Counted from the first letter of the stretch, positions 42,494 to 51,284 are shown. The stretch: DNA of 64,000 nt from Peptococcaceae bacterium CEB3 (GCA_001029295.1 LDXJ01000063.1:1-64000); one strand, 5' to 3'. Notes: a model not told the origin generated them from the letters alone. Made by a program: numbers and translations.

Positions 42494-43666
42494 ATGAAGA
42501 AGATTTTTGGTTTTTTGACGGTGGGGATTCTCTGTCTATCATTAGCTGGCGGTTGCGGCACAACGGGTGCGGCGGCCGGAAACGCTGCCGGCGGAACAAT
42601 TAAGGTGGGTGGCGACCTCGAACTTTCGGGCGGGCAGGCCATGTTCGGCCAGGAAGCCCAAAACGGGATCAAGATGGCCTTTGACCAAATTAACGCCAAA
42701 GGCGGAGTACTGGGCGGCAAGAAGCTCACACTAGATGTAGCTGACAACAAGTCCGATCCGGGAGAAGCGACGATCGCGGCGACCAAGTTGGTCGGAGACA
42801 ATGTTGTGGCCGTCATCGGGCCTATGACCAGTTCCCTCGTAGCCGCGGCTACCCCGGTCGTCACAGACAGCAAAGTACCCTTGATTACCCCCAGCGGCAC
42901 GAATGCCAAACTTACCATGGCAGCCGGGGGCAAAGTACAGCCTTATATCTTCAGGCCCTGCTTCATCGATCCTTTCCAGGGACAGGTGGGCGCCAAGTTT
43001 GCCTTCGACACCTTGCACGCCAAAACCGCGGCGGTCATCATCGACCAGAAAAGCGACTACGCCAAAGGGTTGGCCGATACTTTTATCGCCAACTTCACGG
43101 CCGCTGGGGGCAAAATTGTCGATCAGGAGAAATACGCGTCAGGCGACAAGGACTTTACGACTATTCTTACCCGGATTAAGGGCACGAACCCGGATCTGAT
43201 CTGGCTGCCGGGCTACTACAATGATGACGGCCTGATCGTTAAGCAAGCCCGTGACTTGGGGATGAAGATGCCCTTCGCCGGCGGGGACGGCTGGGACGAT
43301 CCTTCATTGTTCAAGATCGGCACTCCCGAGGCTTTGAACGATACCTACTATGTCGACCATGTCGCCAACGATTCACCGGACATGGTTCAGTTTGTCAAAG
43401 ATTACAAGGAAAAATACGGCCATGAGCCCAACGCCATGTCGGCACTCTCCTATGATTCGGCCAACATGATTATTAACGCGATTCAGACGGCCAACAGTGG
43501 GGATCCGGCGAAGATCACGGCGGAACTGGACAAGTTGACCGGATTCAAAGGCGTAACCGGAGAAATAACTATTGATCCCAAGACACACAATCCCCAAAAG
43601 AAAGCCGTCATCAAAGAGAACAAGAACGGCAAAGGCATCTACCTAACCAGTGTTTCACCATCTTGA
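42494..43666 (+). CDS. livJ: Branched-chain amino acid ABC transporter substrate-binding lipoprotein
   Basis: 390 residues. The N-terminus MKKIFGFLTVGILCLSLAGGC is a lipoprotein signal; Cys21 would be lipidated. Then a Gly/Ala linker and a two-lobed LivJ/LivK-type domain (IKVGGDLELSGGQAMFGQEAQNGIKMAF; VIGPMTSS; TPSGTNAKLT). It binds a branched-chain amino acid or related ligand outside the membrane and delivers it to LivHM. AAAGGAGGGG ribosome site upstream. First gene of a five-gene transporter operon. Confidence 0.92.
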   Translation: MKKIFGFLTVGILCLSLAGGCGTTGAAAGNAAGGTIKVGGDLELSGGQAMFGQEAQNGIKMAFDQINAKGGVLGGKKLTLDVADNKSDPGEATIAATKLVGDNVVAVIGPMTSSLVAAATPVVTDSKVPLITPSGTNAKLTMAAGGKVQPYIFRPCFIDPFQGQVGAKFAFDTLHAKTAAVIIDQKSDYAKGLADTFIANFTAAGGKIVDQEKYASGDKDFTTILTRIKGTNPDLIWLPGYYNDDGLIVKQARDLGMKMPFAGGDGWDDPSLFKIGTPEALNDTYYVDHVANDSPDMVQFVKDYKEKYGHEPNAMSALSYDSANMIINAIQTANSGDPAKITAELDKLTGFKGVTGEITIDPKTHNPQKKAVIKENKNGKGIYLTSVSPS

Positions 43667-43712
43667 GGCGAGCGGGATGTCAGGCAGACCGGCGCAGGTT
43701 CTGCCGAGTGTC

Positions 43713-43733
43713 AGGAGGGGCATGTCCCCTCCT
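43713..43733 (+). terminator. Stem-loop between livJ and livH
   Basis: AGGAGGGG (43713-43720), CATGT, CCCCTCCT (43726-43733), then TCTT. An intercistronic hairpin that may stabilise livJ mRNA or partly end transcription so that binding protein exceeds permease. Confidence 0.65.
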
Positions 43734-43777
43734 TCTTGCCCATATGGCTAAAAATCTGACTCACAGGAGGATGAAGC

Positions 43778-44668
43778 ATGGGACATGTGTTGCGGGAAGG
43801 GTTGCAGCAAGTAGTCAACGGTTTGTCCATGGGTAGTGTCTATGCCTTGATCGCTTTAGGGTACACCATGGTGTACGGGATCGTGAAATTGATCAATTTC
43901 GCCCACGGGGATGTTATGATGATCGGGGCTTATGTAGGCTGGCTGGCCACGTCCAGGCTGCATATGTCCTTTGTGCCGGCCTTGTTGCTGGCGATGGCGA
44001 GCTGTGCTCTTCTGGGCGTGATCATCGAGCGCATCGCCTATAAGCCTTTACGTAACGCGACTCGGGTTGCCGCGTTGATTACCGCGATTGGCGTATCCTT
44101 GTTTCTGGAGTACGGAAATATGCTGGTTGCCTCGGCCCAGGTCCGCTCTTATCCGCCGGTGCTCCCGAGCGTCTCTTACAAAGTCGGTGGCGTGTATCTG
44201 CAATACGGGGCTATTGTTATCTTTGGCACAACGATTATCCTGATGATCTTGCTTACACTTACCGTTCAGTATACGAAGATAGGCAAAGCCATGAGGGCGG
44301 CCTCGTTTGACAAAGACGCGGCCCTCATGATGGGTGTCAACGTAAACTCAACCATCTCGGCGACGTTTGCCATAGGCTCCGCTTTGGCGGCCGCCGCCGG
44401 CGTTCTCTACGGTGCTTACTACAATACGATTGACCCGTTGATGGGCATCATTCCGGGACTGAAGGCCTTCATAGCGGCGGTCCTGGGCGGCATCGGGATT
44501 ATACCGGGGGCGGTGGTCGGCGGCCTGGTGCTGGGGCTGACAGAGGCGGCGGTCAGCGCGCTGGGTGCTTCCACCTGGCGCGACGCGGTGGCTTTCCTGA
44601 TCCTGATCCTAGTCCTGATCCTGAAGCCGAGCGGCCTCTTTGGCAAGAATGTCCGTGAGAAAGTGTAG
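43778..44668 (+). CDS. livH: Branched-chain amino acid ABC transporter permease LivH
   Basis: 296 residues, about eight hydrophobic segments. LivH landmarks: NGLSMGSVYALIALGYTMVYGIVKLINFAHGD at the N-terminus, ALRAASFDKDAALMMGVNVN-type coupling region, GLKAFIAAVLGGIGIIPGAVVGG. Forms the membrane channel with LivM. AGGAGG ribosome site upstream. Confidence 0.95.
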   Translation: MGHVLREGLQQVVNGLSMGSVYALIALGYTMVYGIVKLINFAHGDVMMIGAYVGWLATSRLHMSFVPALLLAMASCALLGVIIERIAYKPLRNATRVAALITAIGVSLFLEYGNMLVASAQVRSYPPVLPSVSYKVGGVYLQYGAIVIFGTTIILMILLTLTVQYTKIGKAMRAASFDKDAALMMGVNVNSTISATFAIGSALAAAAGVLYGAYYNTIDPLMGIIPGLKAFIAAVLGGIGIIPGAVVGGLVLGLTEAAVSALGASTWRDAVAFLILILVLILKPSGLFGKNVREKV

Positions 44669-44678
44669 GTGTCACAAG

Positions 44679-45620
44679 ATGAAGGTGCTAAATCGGAAAA
44701 ATTTGGCGATTCTGCTTGCTGTGCTGGTCGCTTACGGCGGCATCCAGGCCGCCATTGCCGCCCGTCTCGTTCCGCCTTTCTACAGCGTAAATCTGATGCT
44801 GATTTGTGTCTATGTCATTCTGGCCACCAGTCTGAATTTGATCAACGGGGTTACGGGCCAGTTTTCAATCGGCCACGCCGGTTTCATGGCCATTGGGGCT
44901 TACTTATCCGCTATCGTCAGCGTCAAACTGCACGGACCGCTGGGAGCGGCTATCCTGGCGGGTGCTATCGTCTCGGCTGGGGTTGGCTTTTTGGTGGGCC
45001 TGCCAACGCTCAGGCTCAAAGGAGATTATTTGGCGATCACCACTCTGGGTGTCGGTCAGATCGTCCAGGTTGTCTTTTTTAATACCAATTATGTAGGCGG
45101 AGCGGCCGGCTTCACTGTCCCTAGAACGGTCAATTGGACCTGGGCTTTTTGGCTCACCGTCATCTCGATCGTTATTATTCACAATTTCACTAACTCTACC
45201 CATGGGCGGGCCTGTATTTCAGTGCGGGAGAACGAAATCGCAGCGGAGGCCATGGGCATCAACAGCACCAAGTACAAGGTCATGGCGTTTTCTTTGGGTT
45301 CCTTCTTTGGCGGAATCGCCGGGGGGTTGTACGCGAATTATATGTACCTCATTCAACCGACAACGTTCAGTTTTCTCACCTCATTCAACATCCTGGTCAT
45401 GGTGGTTTTGGGAGGGCTGGGAAGTATGACGGGAAGTATTGTCGGCGCTGTGGTTATGACCGTTTTGTCTGCTTACCTGTCTAATTTCCCCGAATGGCGC
45501 ATGGTCGTGACCGCTTTACTTCTGATAGTGATGATGTTGTTCCGCCCTTCGGGGCTGCTGGGCACCAAAGAGTTCAACCTCGGTTTTCTGGGAAAGAAGG
45601 GTGAAAGCCGTGCTGCTTAA
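44679..45620 (+). CDS. livM: Branched-chain amino acid ABC transporter permease LivM
   Basis: 313 residues from ATG 44679 (weak AGGTG ribosome site); the open frame extends 13 codons upstream into livH. Landmarks SLNLINGVTGQFSIGHAGFMAIGAY, LRLKGDYLAITTLG, NEIAAEAMGINSTKYK and VLGGLGSMTGSIVGA. About nine hydrophobic segments. Overlaps livG by a few bases. Confidence 0.94.
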   Translation: MKVLNRKNLAILLAVLVAYGGIQAAIAARLVPPFYSVNLMLICVYVILATSLNLINGVTGQFSIGHAGFMAIGAYLSAIVSVKLHGPLGAAILAGAIVSAGVGFLVGLPTLRLKGDYLAITTLGVGQIVQVVFFNTNYVGGAAGFTVPRTVNWTWAFWLTVISIVIIHNFTNSTHGRACISVRENEIAAEAMGINSTKYKVMAFSLGSFFGGIAGGLYANYMYLIQPTTFSFLTSFNILVMVVLGGLGSMTGSIVGAVVMTVLSAYLSNFPEWRMVVTALLLIVMMLFRPSGLLGTKEFNLGFLGKKGESRAA

Positions 45621-46374
45621 GCTAGAGAATCTTTCCAAGTCCTTTGGCGGTCTCAAAGCTGTGGCCAATCTTAATATCGAGATCGGTCAGAGTGAGCTGG
45701 TTGGTTTGATTGGACCCAACGGGGCGGGAAAAACGACGGTTTTTAATCTCTTAACCGGGGTTTATGAGGCCAGTGAAGGGAAAATGATCTTCGCGGGAAA
45801 AGATGTGGGCGGGCTTAGGCCCTATCAAGTAACCCACCGCGGTATCGCCCGCACCTTCCAAAATATCCGGCTTTTCGGAGACCTGAGTGTAATTGACAAT
45901 GTAAAAATAGCTTTTCACCAACACGACAAATATTCGGCTCTCAGTGCCGTCTTGCGCCTGCCGAGTTTTTTCCGCGGTGAAGAGGAGATGGAGAGTAAAG
46001 CCTTGGCTTTGCTCGAGGTATTTCATTTAAGGGGCAGAGCCGCGGAGGTGGCCAAGAATCTGCCTTACGGTGAACAGAGGCGTTTGGAGATCGCGCGGGC
46101 GATGGCTACCGAGCCCCGGCTCTTGCTTCTCGATGAGCCGGCGGCAGGTATGAATCCGCAAGAAACTCGGGCCTTGATGGAACTGATCCGCTGGCTCAGG
46201 GATAATTTTCAACTGACCATTTTGTTGATTGAGCACGATATGTCCTTGGTCATGGGGGTATGCGAGCGTATCTATGTCTTGGATTACGGCATGATCATCG
46301 CCTCCGGAACGCCGGAACAGATTAGGATTGACCCGAAAGTGATAGAGGCTTACTTGGGAGAGGAGGCAATATAG
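45610..46374 (+). CDS. livG: Branched-chain amino acid ABC transporter ATPase LivG
   Basis: 254 residues from GTG 45610 (AAGAAGG nine bases upstream); GTG 45601 is an alternative. Walker A GPNGAGKTTVFNLLTG, signature LPYGEQRRLEIARAMA, Walker B LLLLDEPAAGMN, and the LivG-specific segment RTFQNIRLFGDLSV. Powers transport with LivF. Confidence 0.95.
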   Translation: MLLKLENLSKSFGGLKAVANLNIEIGQSELVGLIGPNGAGKTTVFNLLTGVYEASEGKMIFAGKDVGGLRPYQVTHRGIARTFQNIRLFGDLSVIDNVKIAFHQHDKYSALSAVLRLPSFFRGEEEMESKALALLEVFHLRGRAAEVAKNLPYGEQRRLEIARAMATEPRLLLLDEPAAGMNPQETRALMELIRWLRDNFQLTILLIEHDMSLVMGVCERIYVLDYGMIIASGTPEQIRIDPKVIEAYLGEEAI

Positions 46375-47079
46375 TTGCTGGCAATTGAAGATGTGCACGT
46401 CTATTACGGGGCTATTCACGCGCTGCAAGGAATCTCCTTCCAAGTAAACCAAGGGGAAATCGTGACTCTGATTGGCTCCAACGGGGCCGGAAAAAGCACA
46501 GCCCTGAAAACAATTTCCGGATTATTGCGGCCCAAACAAGGAAAAATTCGCTTCAACGGCGAAGACTTAAAGGGTCTGCCTGCCCAGAAAATTGTTGCCA
46601 GGGGAATATCGCAGGTTCCGGAGGGCAGGCGTATTTTCGCCAATATGACAGTGATGGAAAATCTTGACATGGGAGCCTATTTGCGCAGGGACAAGCCGGA
46701 AATCAAAAAAGACCTCGAACGGGTCTTCGCCATTTTTCCTCGCTTGCGGGAACGCAAAGGGCAGGAGGCCGGCACCCTATCGGGCGGAGAACAGCAAATG
46801 CTCGCTATGGGGCGGGCGCTCATGTCAAAACCCCAGCTCATGCTGTTGGACGAACCGTCGATGGGATTGTCTCCCCTTTTAGTAAAACAGATCTTTGACA
46901 TTATTAAAGAAATCAACGCTCAGGGAACGACCATTCTTCTGGTGGAACAAAATGCCCGCATGGCTTTGTCCGTTGCCACCAGGGCTTATGTTCTGGAGAC
47001 CGGCAAAATTACGCTTGGCGGTATGGCTCGGGAACTGGCGGCGAGTGAGGATGTGCGCAAGGCTTATTTGGGTGGCTAG
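46375..47079 (+). CDS. livF: Branched-chain amino acid ABC transporter ATPase LivF
   Basis: 234 residues, TTG start immediately after the livG stop with GAGGAGG upstream. Walker A GSNGAGKSTALKTISG, signature LSGGEQQMLAMGRALM, Walker B LMLLDEPSMGLSP. Second ATPase of the Liv transporter. Confidence 0.95.
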   Translation: MLAIEDVHVYYGAIHALQGISFQVNQGEIVTLIGSNGAGKSTALKTISGLLRPKQGKIRFNGEDLKGLPAQKIVARGISQVPEGRRIFANMTVMENLDMGAYLRRDKPEIKKDLERVFAIFPRLRERKGQEAGTLSGGEQQMLAMGRALMSKPQLMLLDEPSMGLSPLLVKQIFDIIKEINAQGTTILLVEQNARMALSVATRAYVLETGKITLGGMARELAASEDVRKAYLGG

Positions 47080-47168
47080 CGCCAGGTGGAACTTAAGGAG
47101 GGAATCCTTCTCCCCCGTCGGTCCGGCAGCTCGGTCCGGCCGGGGAGATGAAGAAAGGGGCGGTTTGC

Positions 47169-47792
47169 ATGTATGTCAGGCAATTCATGTCCACTCCGGT
47201 CATAACGGTTCACCCCAATGACACCATCGCGGATACTATTGCTCTAATGAGAGAGAAGAAGATCAACCGCTGCCCGGTCGTGGAGAAGGGCAGGGTGGTC
47301 GGGTTGGTCACCGACGGGGACCTGAGAGAGATTTCCCCTTCTCCCGCGACTACCTTGAGTATTTTCGAGCTGAATTACTTGGTCGCCAAGACCGCAATTA
47401 GGGAAGTTGCCGTCAAGAAAGTCGTTACTTGCACTCCGGACACCCTGCTTGAGGATGCGGCTCTGTTGATGAGGGAGCACAAAATAGGCGGCCTGCCGGT
47501 GACAGAAAACGGACAGCTGGCCGGAATCATAACTCAGACCGACGTTTTTGACGCTTTTCTGGATGCCCTTGGTTTCCGCAGTCCGGGTCAGCGTATTGTC
47601 GTGGAAACCAAAGATGAGGTGGGAGTGATTTCCGACATGTCGGAGACGATCAAGAACTATAATGTCAATATTGCCAGCCTGACGATGTTTCACCGCTCAG
47701 GCGATATTGTTCAGATCTTGGCTCGACTGAACGGGACCAGAGCTGACGAGGCAATACAGGCCCTGATTGCAAAAGGATATCGGATCGAATAA
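47169..47792 (+). CDS. CBS-pair and ACT domain protein (AcuB-like)
   Basis: 207 residues from ATG 47169 (AAAGGGG eight bases upstream); an in-frame ATG lies seven codons earlier. Two CBS motifs occupy residues 1-135 (FMSTPVITVHPNDTIADTIALM; KVVTCTPDTLLEDAALLMREHKIGGLPV), and an ACT-type domain follows (VVETKDEVGVISDMSETIKNYNVNIASL). Such proteins sense adenine nucleotides and amino acids; AcuB of Bacillus has this layout. Location after liv suggests a regulatory link to branched-chain amino acid uptake or use. Confidence 0.88.
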   Translation: MYVRQFMSTPVITVHPNDTIADTIALMREKKINRCPVVEKGRVVGLVTDGDLREISPSPATTLSIFELNYLVAKTAIREVAVKKVVTCTPDTLLEDAALLMREHKIGGLPVTENGQLAGIITQTDVFDAFLDALGFRSPGQRIVVETKDEVGVISDMSETIKNYNVNIASLTMFHRSGDIVQILARLNGTRADEAIQALIAKGYRIE

Positions 47793-47857
47793 CCCGCTCA
47801 AGGAAACTCGGCCGGCGCCTAGCCTTCGGCGAAGGCGGCAGACGCAAGTTTTCTTAC

Positions 47858-47879
47858 GAAAATGTCCTTACGCATTTTC
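47858..47879 (+). terminator. Stem-loop after the liv/CBS operon
   Basis: GAAAATG (47858-47864), eight-base loop, CATTTTC (47873-47879), then a T-rich stretch ATTCTACTTTTTG. Likely a weak terminator; a second GC-rich hairpin GCCTTCGGCGAAGGC precedes it at 47822-47836. Confidence 0.55.
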
Positions 47880-47959
47880 ATTCTACTTTTTGAACGGATA
47901 GTTCATCACTGTTTCTTAATATGCTTTCCTTATAGGGGAGTTATACTTATACTTTGAGA

Positions 47960-47995
47960 AAGGAGCACAGCAAGGAGCACAGCAAGGAGCACACG
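47960..47995 (+). repeat. Three tandem 12-bp repeats, each with a Shine-Dalgarno core
   Basis: AAGGAGCACAGC at 47960-47971 and 47972-47983, then AAGGAGCACACG at 47984-47995. Each copy contains AAGGAG. The array lies in the leader of the DUF2889 gene, 75-110 bp before its start. Confidence 0.8.
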
Positions 47996-48011
47996 AACAA
48001 GAACACGCGAA

Positions 48012-48036
48012 CAGGAGGGCGAATGTCGCCCTCCTG
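48012..48036 (+). terminator. Perfect 11-bp stem-loop in the DUF2889 leader
   Basis: CAGGAGGGCGA (48012-48022), ATG, TCGCCCTCCTG (48026-48036), then CTTT. Strong hairpin just after the AAGGAG repeats and 34 bp before the gene; attenuator-like, with another Shine-Dalgarno-like AGGAGG in the left arm. Confidence 0.65.
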
Positions 48037-48069
48037 CTTTAATCAATGGGGAAAAGGATGGAGTAAAGA

Positions 48070-48576
48070 ATGCATCTGTTTAATCGGTCCATTACAGTCA
48101 ACGTACAAAGCGAAGACTACAAATCGGCTCAGGTAAGAGGAGTATTTTTGGACAGTCATCATGAACTTTGCTTGGACTTCAGTGTTGATCTCGCCACCTT
48201 TGCCATAACGGCCGCTGCGGCCGAGTGGCGCAGGGCCCCTCATGCCGACTGCGGTCAAGTGGAGAAAAAGGCCGGGAGACTGGTGGGGCTTAAGCTGACC
48301 CACGGAGTGCGCAAAGAAATACAGAAAACCGTGGGACAAGAAGCAGGCTGTACTCATCTTATGGATCTTACTTTGGAGTGTGTGAAGAGTTTTGTTCAGG
48401 CACGATTCAGCCTTTTGCGCCTGACCAAATCGGAGCCGGAACTCAGCGCCTATGTCGAAGATTACCTCAAAGGTTCCTGCTATCACTTCCGCCGGAATAA
48501 GGACGTATCAGTTACTGAGGGGCCCGGGCCCAAATCCGGCAGGTCGGTTCCGGAACAGACAGGCTCCGGAACATGA
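48070..48576 (+). CDS. DUF2889 family protein
   Basis: 168 residues. The pattern MHLFNRSITVNV...GVFLDSHHELCLDFSVDL and the C-terminal half with CTHLMDLTLECVKSFVQARFSLL are typical of DUF2889, a family of unknown function. The region after residue 145 is a low-complexity tail. It has a GGATGGAG upstream sequence. No neighbour helps with function. Confidence 0.78.
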   Translation: MHLFNRSITVNVQSEDYKSAQVRGVFLDSHHELCLDFSVDLATFAITAAAAEWRRAPHADCGQVEKKAGRLVGLKLTHGVRKEIQKTVGQEAGCTHLMDLTLECVKSFVQARFSLLRLTKSEPELSAYVEDYLKGSCYHFRRNKDVSVTEGPGPKSGRSVPEQTGSGT

Positions 48577-48617
48577 ATGAGCGCCAGTCAGTCTTTTTGG
48601 CCCTGTTTGGGATCGGC

Positions 48618-48749
48618 TCAAGCTCTGCTGTAAGCGACTAAGATTTTTTCGCTGCCGGGTTTGGTTCGATTCAGCGCCTTCTCAAGCGATTTAATTTCCG
48701 CTACTTCCTGTTCCGTCAGATTGGCGACGGGGTACGTGGTGGTTGCCAT
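48618..48749 (-). CDS. Small hypothetical protein, 43 residues
   Basis: Starts MATTTYPVANLTEQEV and ends KILVAYSRA; predicted helical. Chosen ATG (48749) follows a GGAAGGGGG ribosome-site-like run; the frame extends 18 codons further. Codon use is coding-like, with acidic/basic helix EVAEIKSLEKALNRTKPG. I do not recognise the family. Confidence 0.6.
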   Translation of the reverse strand: MATTTYPVANLTEQEVAEIKSLEKALNRTKPGSEKILVAYSRA

Positions 48750-48929
48750 CGGTTTTTCCCCCTTCCTAAAACATTCACTTTTATTCTGACCCGAAAGGGG
48801 CAAAGATATACACTAAGAACTTGAAGAACTTGCTCGGGCGAGGGCAAGCGGAGCAAGCAAGAATTTGTCCGGGCAAGAGTAAGCGGCGAACTTCGAGTGA
48901 ATTAGCCTGCGGGGAAGAGGAGATTTTTT

Positions 48930-49976
48930 ATGTTTTCTAAGCTCGTTTCAATCTGCAAGTTCGTGCGCACGGTTTTTCCGCTGGTTGACCGGGAGCTGGA
49001 AGGTTGGAAAAAACGTGCTGGGGAAATTCCCGACAGAGAACTGAGGGACCAGGCCCTGGCAAGTTTGGCGGCAAAACGTTTCCATGCCCAAGGCGGAGCG
49101 GTTTATGCGCTTTACCCGGGACTCAACGCCGCTCAGCGGCGGGAGTTGGTCGGGTTCATCGTCGCGTATCAAACGATCAGCGACTACTTGGATAATCTAT
49201 GCGACCGCGCGGGAGTGGAAGAAGCCCGGGCCTTCAGACAACTTCACCTGGCGATGGATGAGGCGCTCCATCCCGATGTCCCGCTCTCCGACTATTATGC
49301 CAACTATCCTCATCATAGCGACGGGGGGTATCTGAAGACTCTGGTTCAGACTTGTCGAGACCGCCTGGGCGATTCCGTCCCCTCCCCCTTGTTGTCTCAG
49401 ATGAGGCATTGGGCTGCTCTCTATTCCGAACTGCAAACGTATAAGCATATTTCCCCGGCCGAGCGGGAGCAGGCCCTCTCTCGCTGGATTGCTTCGCTTG
49501 CCCGGAACTGGCCCGAACTGTATCCTTGGGAAATCGAAGTCGCCACAGGCTCCACCCTGGGGATATTTTATTTCGCGGCGTTGGCGAAAAAAGGCGTTGG
49601 GGCCGCTCAAGCGGGGGAGGAGGCTTACTTTCCCTGGGTGCAGGGATTCCATATTCTACTGGACTACTTCATCGACAGGCAGGAGGATTCGGAGCATGGC
49701 GATCTGAATTTCGTGCGAAATTATACGGATGATAGTGAGATAGGTCAAAGACTCTGCCTGTTTTACCAAAAGTCCGGGGACCACGTCCGTCTCCTCGCTT
49801 ACCCAAGGTTTCACAGCCTTGTTCTTGAGGGGCTCGTGGCCATGTATTTGTCGGATCCCAAAGCCTCTCAAGGGAAGAACAGGCCGGTCACTTTCAGCGT
49901 ACTGGCACAAGCGGGTGGCTTTGCGCGTTTGATCTTCGCAATGAGCCGGCTCCTGCGACGGAAGCGAATTATTTGA
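48930..49976 (+). CDS. ytpB: Tetraprenyl-beta-curcumene synthase family protein (YtpB, DUF2600)
   Basis: 348 residues, all-helical. The DUF2600 motif YQTISDYLDNLCDR (about residues 75-88) supplies an Asp-rich metal-binding site, and DYFIDRQEDSEHGDLNF is the second conserved acidic region. In Bacillus YtpB makes the C35 terpene tetraprenyl-beta-curcumene from heptaprenyl diphosphate and was the founding member of a terpene-synthase class unlike classical ones. It stands convergent to the prenyl diphosphate synthase gene that could supply its substrate. Product identity is inference. Confidence 0.88.
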   Translation: MFSKLVSICKFVRTVFPLVDRELEGWKKRAGEIPDRELRDQALASLAAKRFHAQGGAVYALYPGLNAAQRRELVGFIVAYQTISDYLDNLCDRAGVEEARAFRQLHLAMDEALHPDVPLSDYYANYPHHSDGGYLKTLVQTCRDRLGDSVPSPLLSQMRHWAALYSELQTYKHISPAEREQALSRWIASLARNWPELYPWEIEVATGSTLGIFYFAALAKKGVGAAQAGEEAYFPWVQGFHILLDYFIDRQEDSEHGDLNFVRNYTDDSEIGQRLCLFYQKSGDHVRLLAYPRFHSLVLEGLVAMYLSDPKASQGKNRPVTFSVLAQAGGFARLIFAMSRLLRRKRII

Positions 49977-50018
49977 TTTAAATGTCAGTTTAAGGAATAA
50001 TTGCTAATTTTAGGGGGA

Positions 50019-51038
50019 TTACAATCGGGTCAGGGTTCGCCCGGCGATTTCGGAAAGCAGGTCTAAGGCCGCTGAAGGCGGGAAGGGGGAGAGGGTTTTT
50101 TTCGCCTTAGCAATATAGGCTTCCGCGGTGTCGCGGCTTCGCTTGAGAGCGCCGCTCTGTTCCAAGGCCTTAGAAATCTGTAAAGCCAGGGTCGGTGGCC
50201 AAGGTTTTTTCTCTAGGGCCTCTTTGAACCAGACGCCGTAAGTCGGGTCTTGAAGCAGATAGATGACAGGCAAGGTGAGGTTGCCCTGGCCGAAATCGTT
50301 CCCGGTAGGTTTGCCCAGTTCTTCCTCTTGTCCGACGAAGTCCAGGACGTCATCAATCACCTGAAATCCAATCCCCAAGCAACGGCCGAATTTGCCCAGC
50401 CGATTGATATTGACTGTCTCAGCCCCGGCAGTAGCCGCACCGGCGCGGCAGCAGGCTTCGATCAGGGAGCCGGTTTTTTGGGCGTTGCGGCGCAGATAAT
50501 CATGGAGAGAACGGTCGAGGGCAAATTGGCTTTGCCCTTGTCGCACTTCGCCGGCGCACATGGCTTGAATAGCCTCGATGAAGTAGGGCATAACCGGGAT
50601 GAGCCCGGGCGCGGACAGCACCCGGAACGCTTCGGCAAACAAAGCGTCACCGGCCAGGACGGCGGTTTGATTGCCGTGGGCGGCATTGACACTGGCTTGT
50701 CCCCGCCGCAGGGGGGCCTGGTCAATAATATCGTCATGGACCAGGGAAGCCAAGTGGATCAGTTCGGCGGCAACCGCGGTTTGAACGGTCTTCTCCCCCG
50801 GGGGAGAGATAAGAGCGGCGGCGGAAAAAACCAAAAGGGGCCGCAACTGTTTTCCGTTCGACGTTTGGAGCAGGGAAACGGAGGGGCCGAGCAAAGATTC
50901 CAACTGAATCAAAATTTCTTTAAGGCGATTGCGGAAGAGCTCCCATTCGGGAGTTGAGAGAAGAGGGGGGGGAGTTAAGAAGGCCGGATCAACCGTCGCC
51001 GGAAAATCCGTGTTGGCAGTGGACGTTTCAAGTAGCAC
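50019..51038 (-). CDS. Long-chain polyprenyl diphosphate synthase
   Basis: About 339 residues from a GTG at 51038 (AAAGGCGG eight bases upstream); the frame is open to a TTG at 51065 without a ribosome site. First aspartate-rich motif LVHDDIID and second DDVLDFVGQEEE are present, as are GKQLRPLLVF near the N-terminus. It belongs to the trans-prenyltransferase catalytic subunits (HepT/IspB-like); chain length cannot be fixed safely from sequence. It could supply menaquinone side chains and the adjacent YtpB-like synthase. Confidence 0.9.
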   Translation of the reverse strand: MLLETSTANTDFPATVDPAFLTPPPLLSTPEWELFRNRLKEILIQLESLLGPSVSLLQTSNGKQLRPLLVFSAAALISPPGEKTVQTAVAAELIHLASLVHDDIIDQAPLRRGQASVNAAHGNQTAVLAGDALFAEAFRVLSAPGLIPVMPYFIEAIQAMCAGEVRQGQSQFALDRSLHDYLRRNAQKTGSLIEACCRAGAATAGAETVNINRLGKFGRCLGIGFQVIDDVLDFVGQEEELGKPTGNDFGQGNLTLPVIYLLQDPTYGVWFKEALEKKPWPPTLALQISKALEQSGALKRSRDTAEAYIAKAKKTLSPFPPSAALDLLSEIAGRTLTRL

Positions 51039-51186
51039 TGGAAATACCGCCTTTCTGATGAGCAATCAAGTCGTTTTGGTATCTTTCCCCACAGGAGGCA
51101 GAGGTATACTCCCCCCATACGACTTTAAAAGTTGAAAAAAGTATGCTACACTACTGAAGTGCAGTCTGCGTGGCTTTTTACTTTTT

Positions 51187-51284
51187 GGGGATGGATGGTG
51201 GCTGGTGCTGCCCCCGGACTTCAAATCCGCGTGTCGGGACGCAGAACGTTCCGAGGTGTGTTCGATTCGCACGCATCCCCGCCA
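51187..51284 (+). tRNA. selC: tRNA-Sec (anticodon UCA)
   Basis: A 98-nt gene with encoded CCA. 5' GGGGATG pairs with CATCCCC; the T arm is GTGTG-TTCGATT-CGCAC; the anticodon TCA sits at 51221-51223 in the loop CTTCAAA; and a long variable arm (CGTGTCGGGACGCAGAACGTTCCGAGG) is present, as expected of tRNA-Sec. It decodes UGA with SelB. The acceptor/T helix is longer than in normal tRNAs. Confidence 0.93.
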
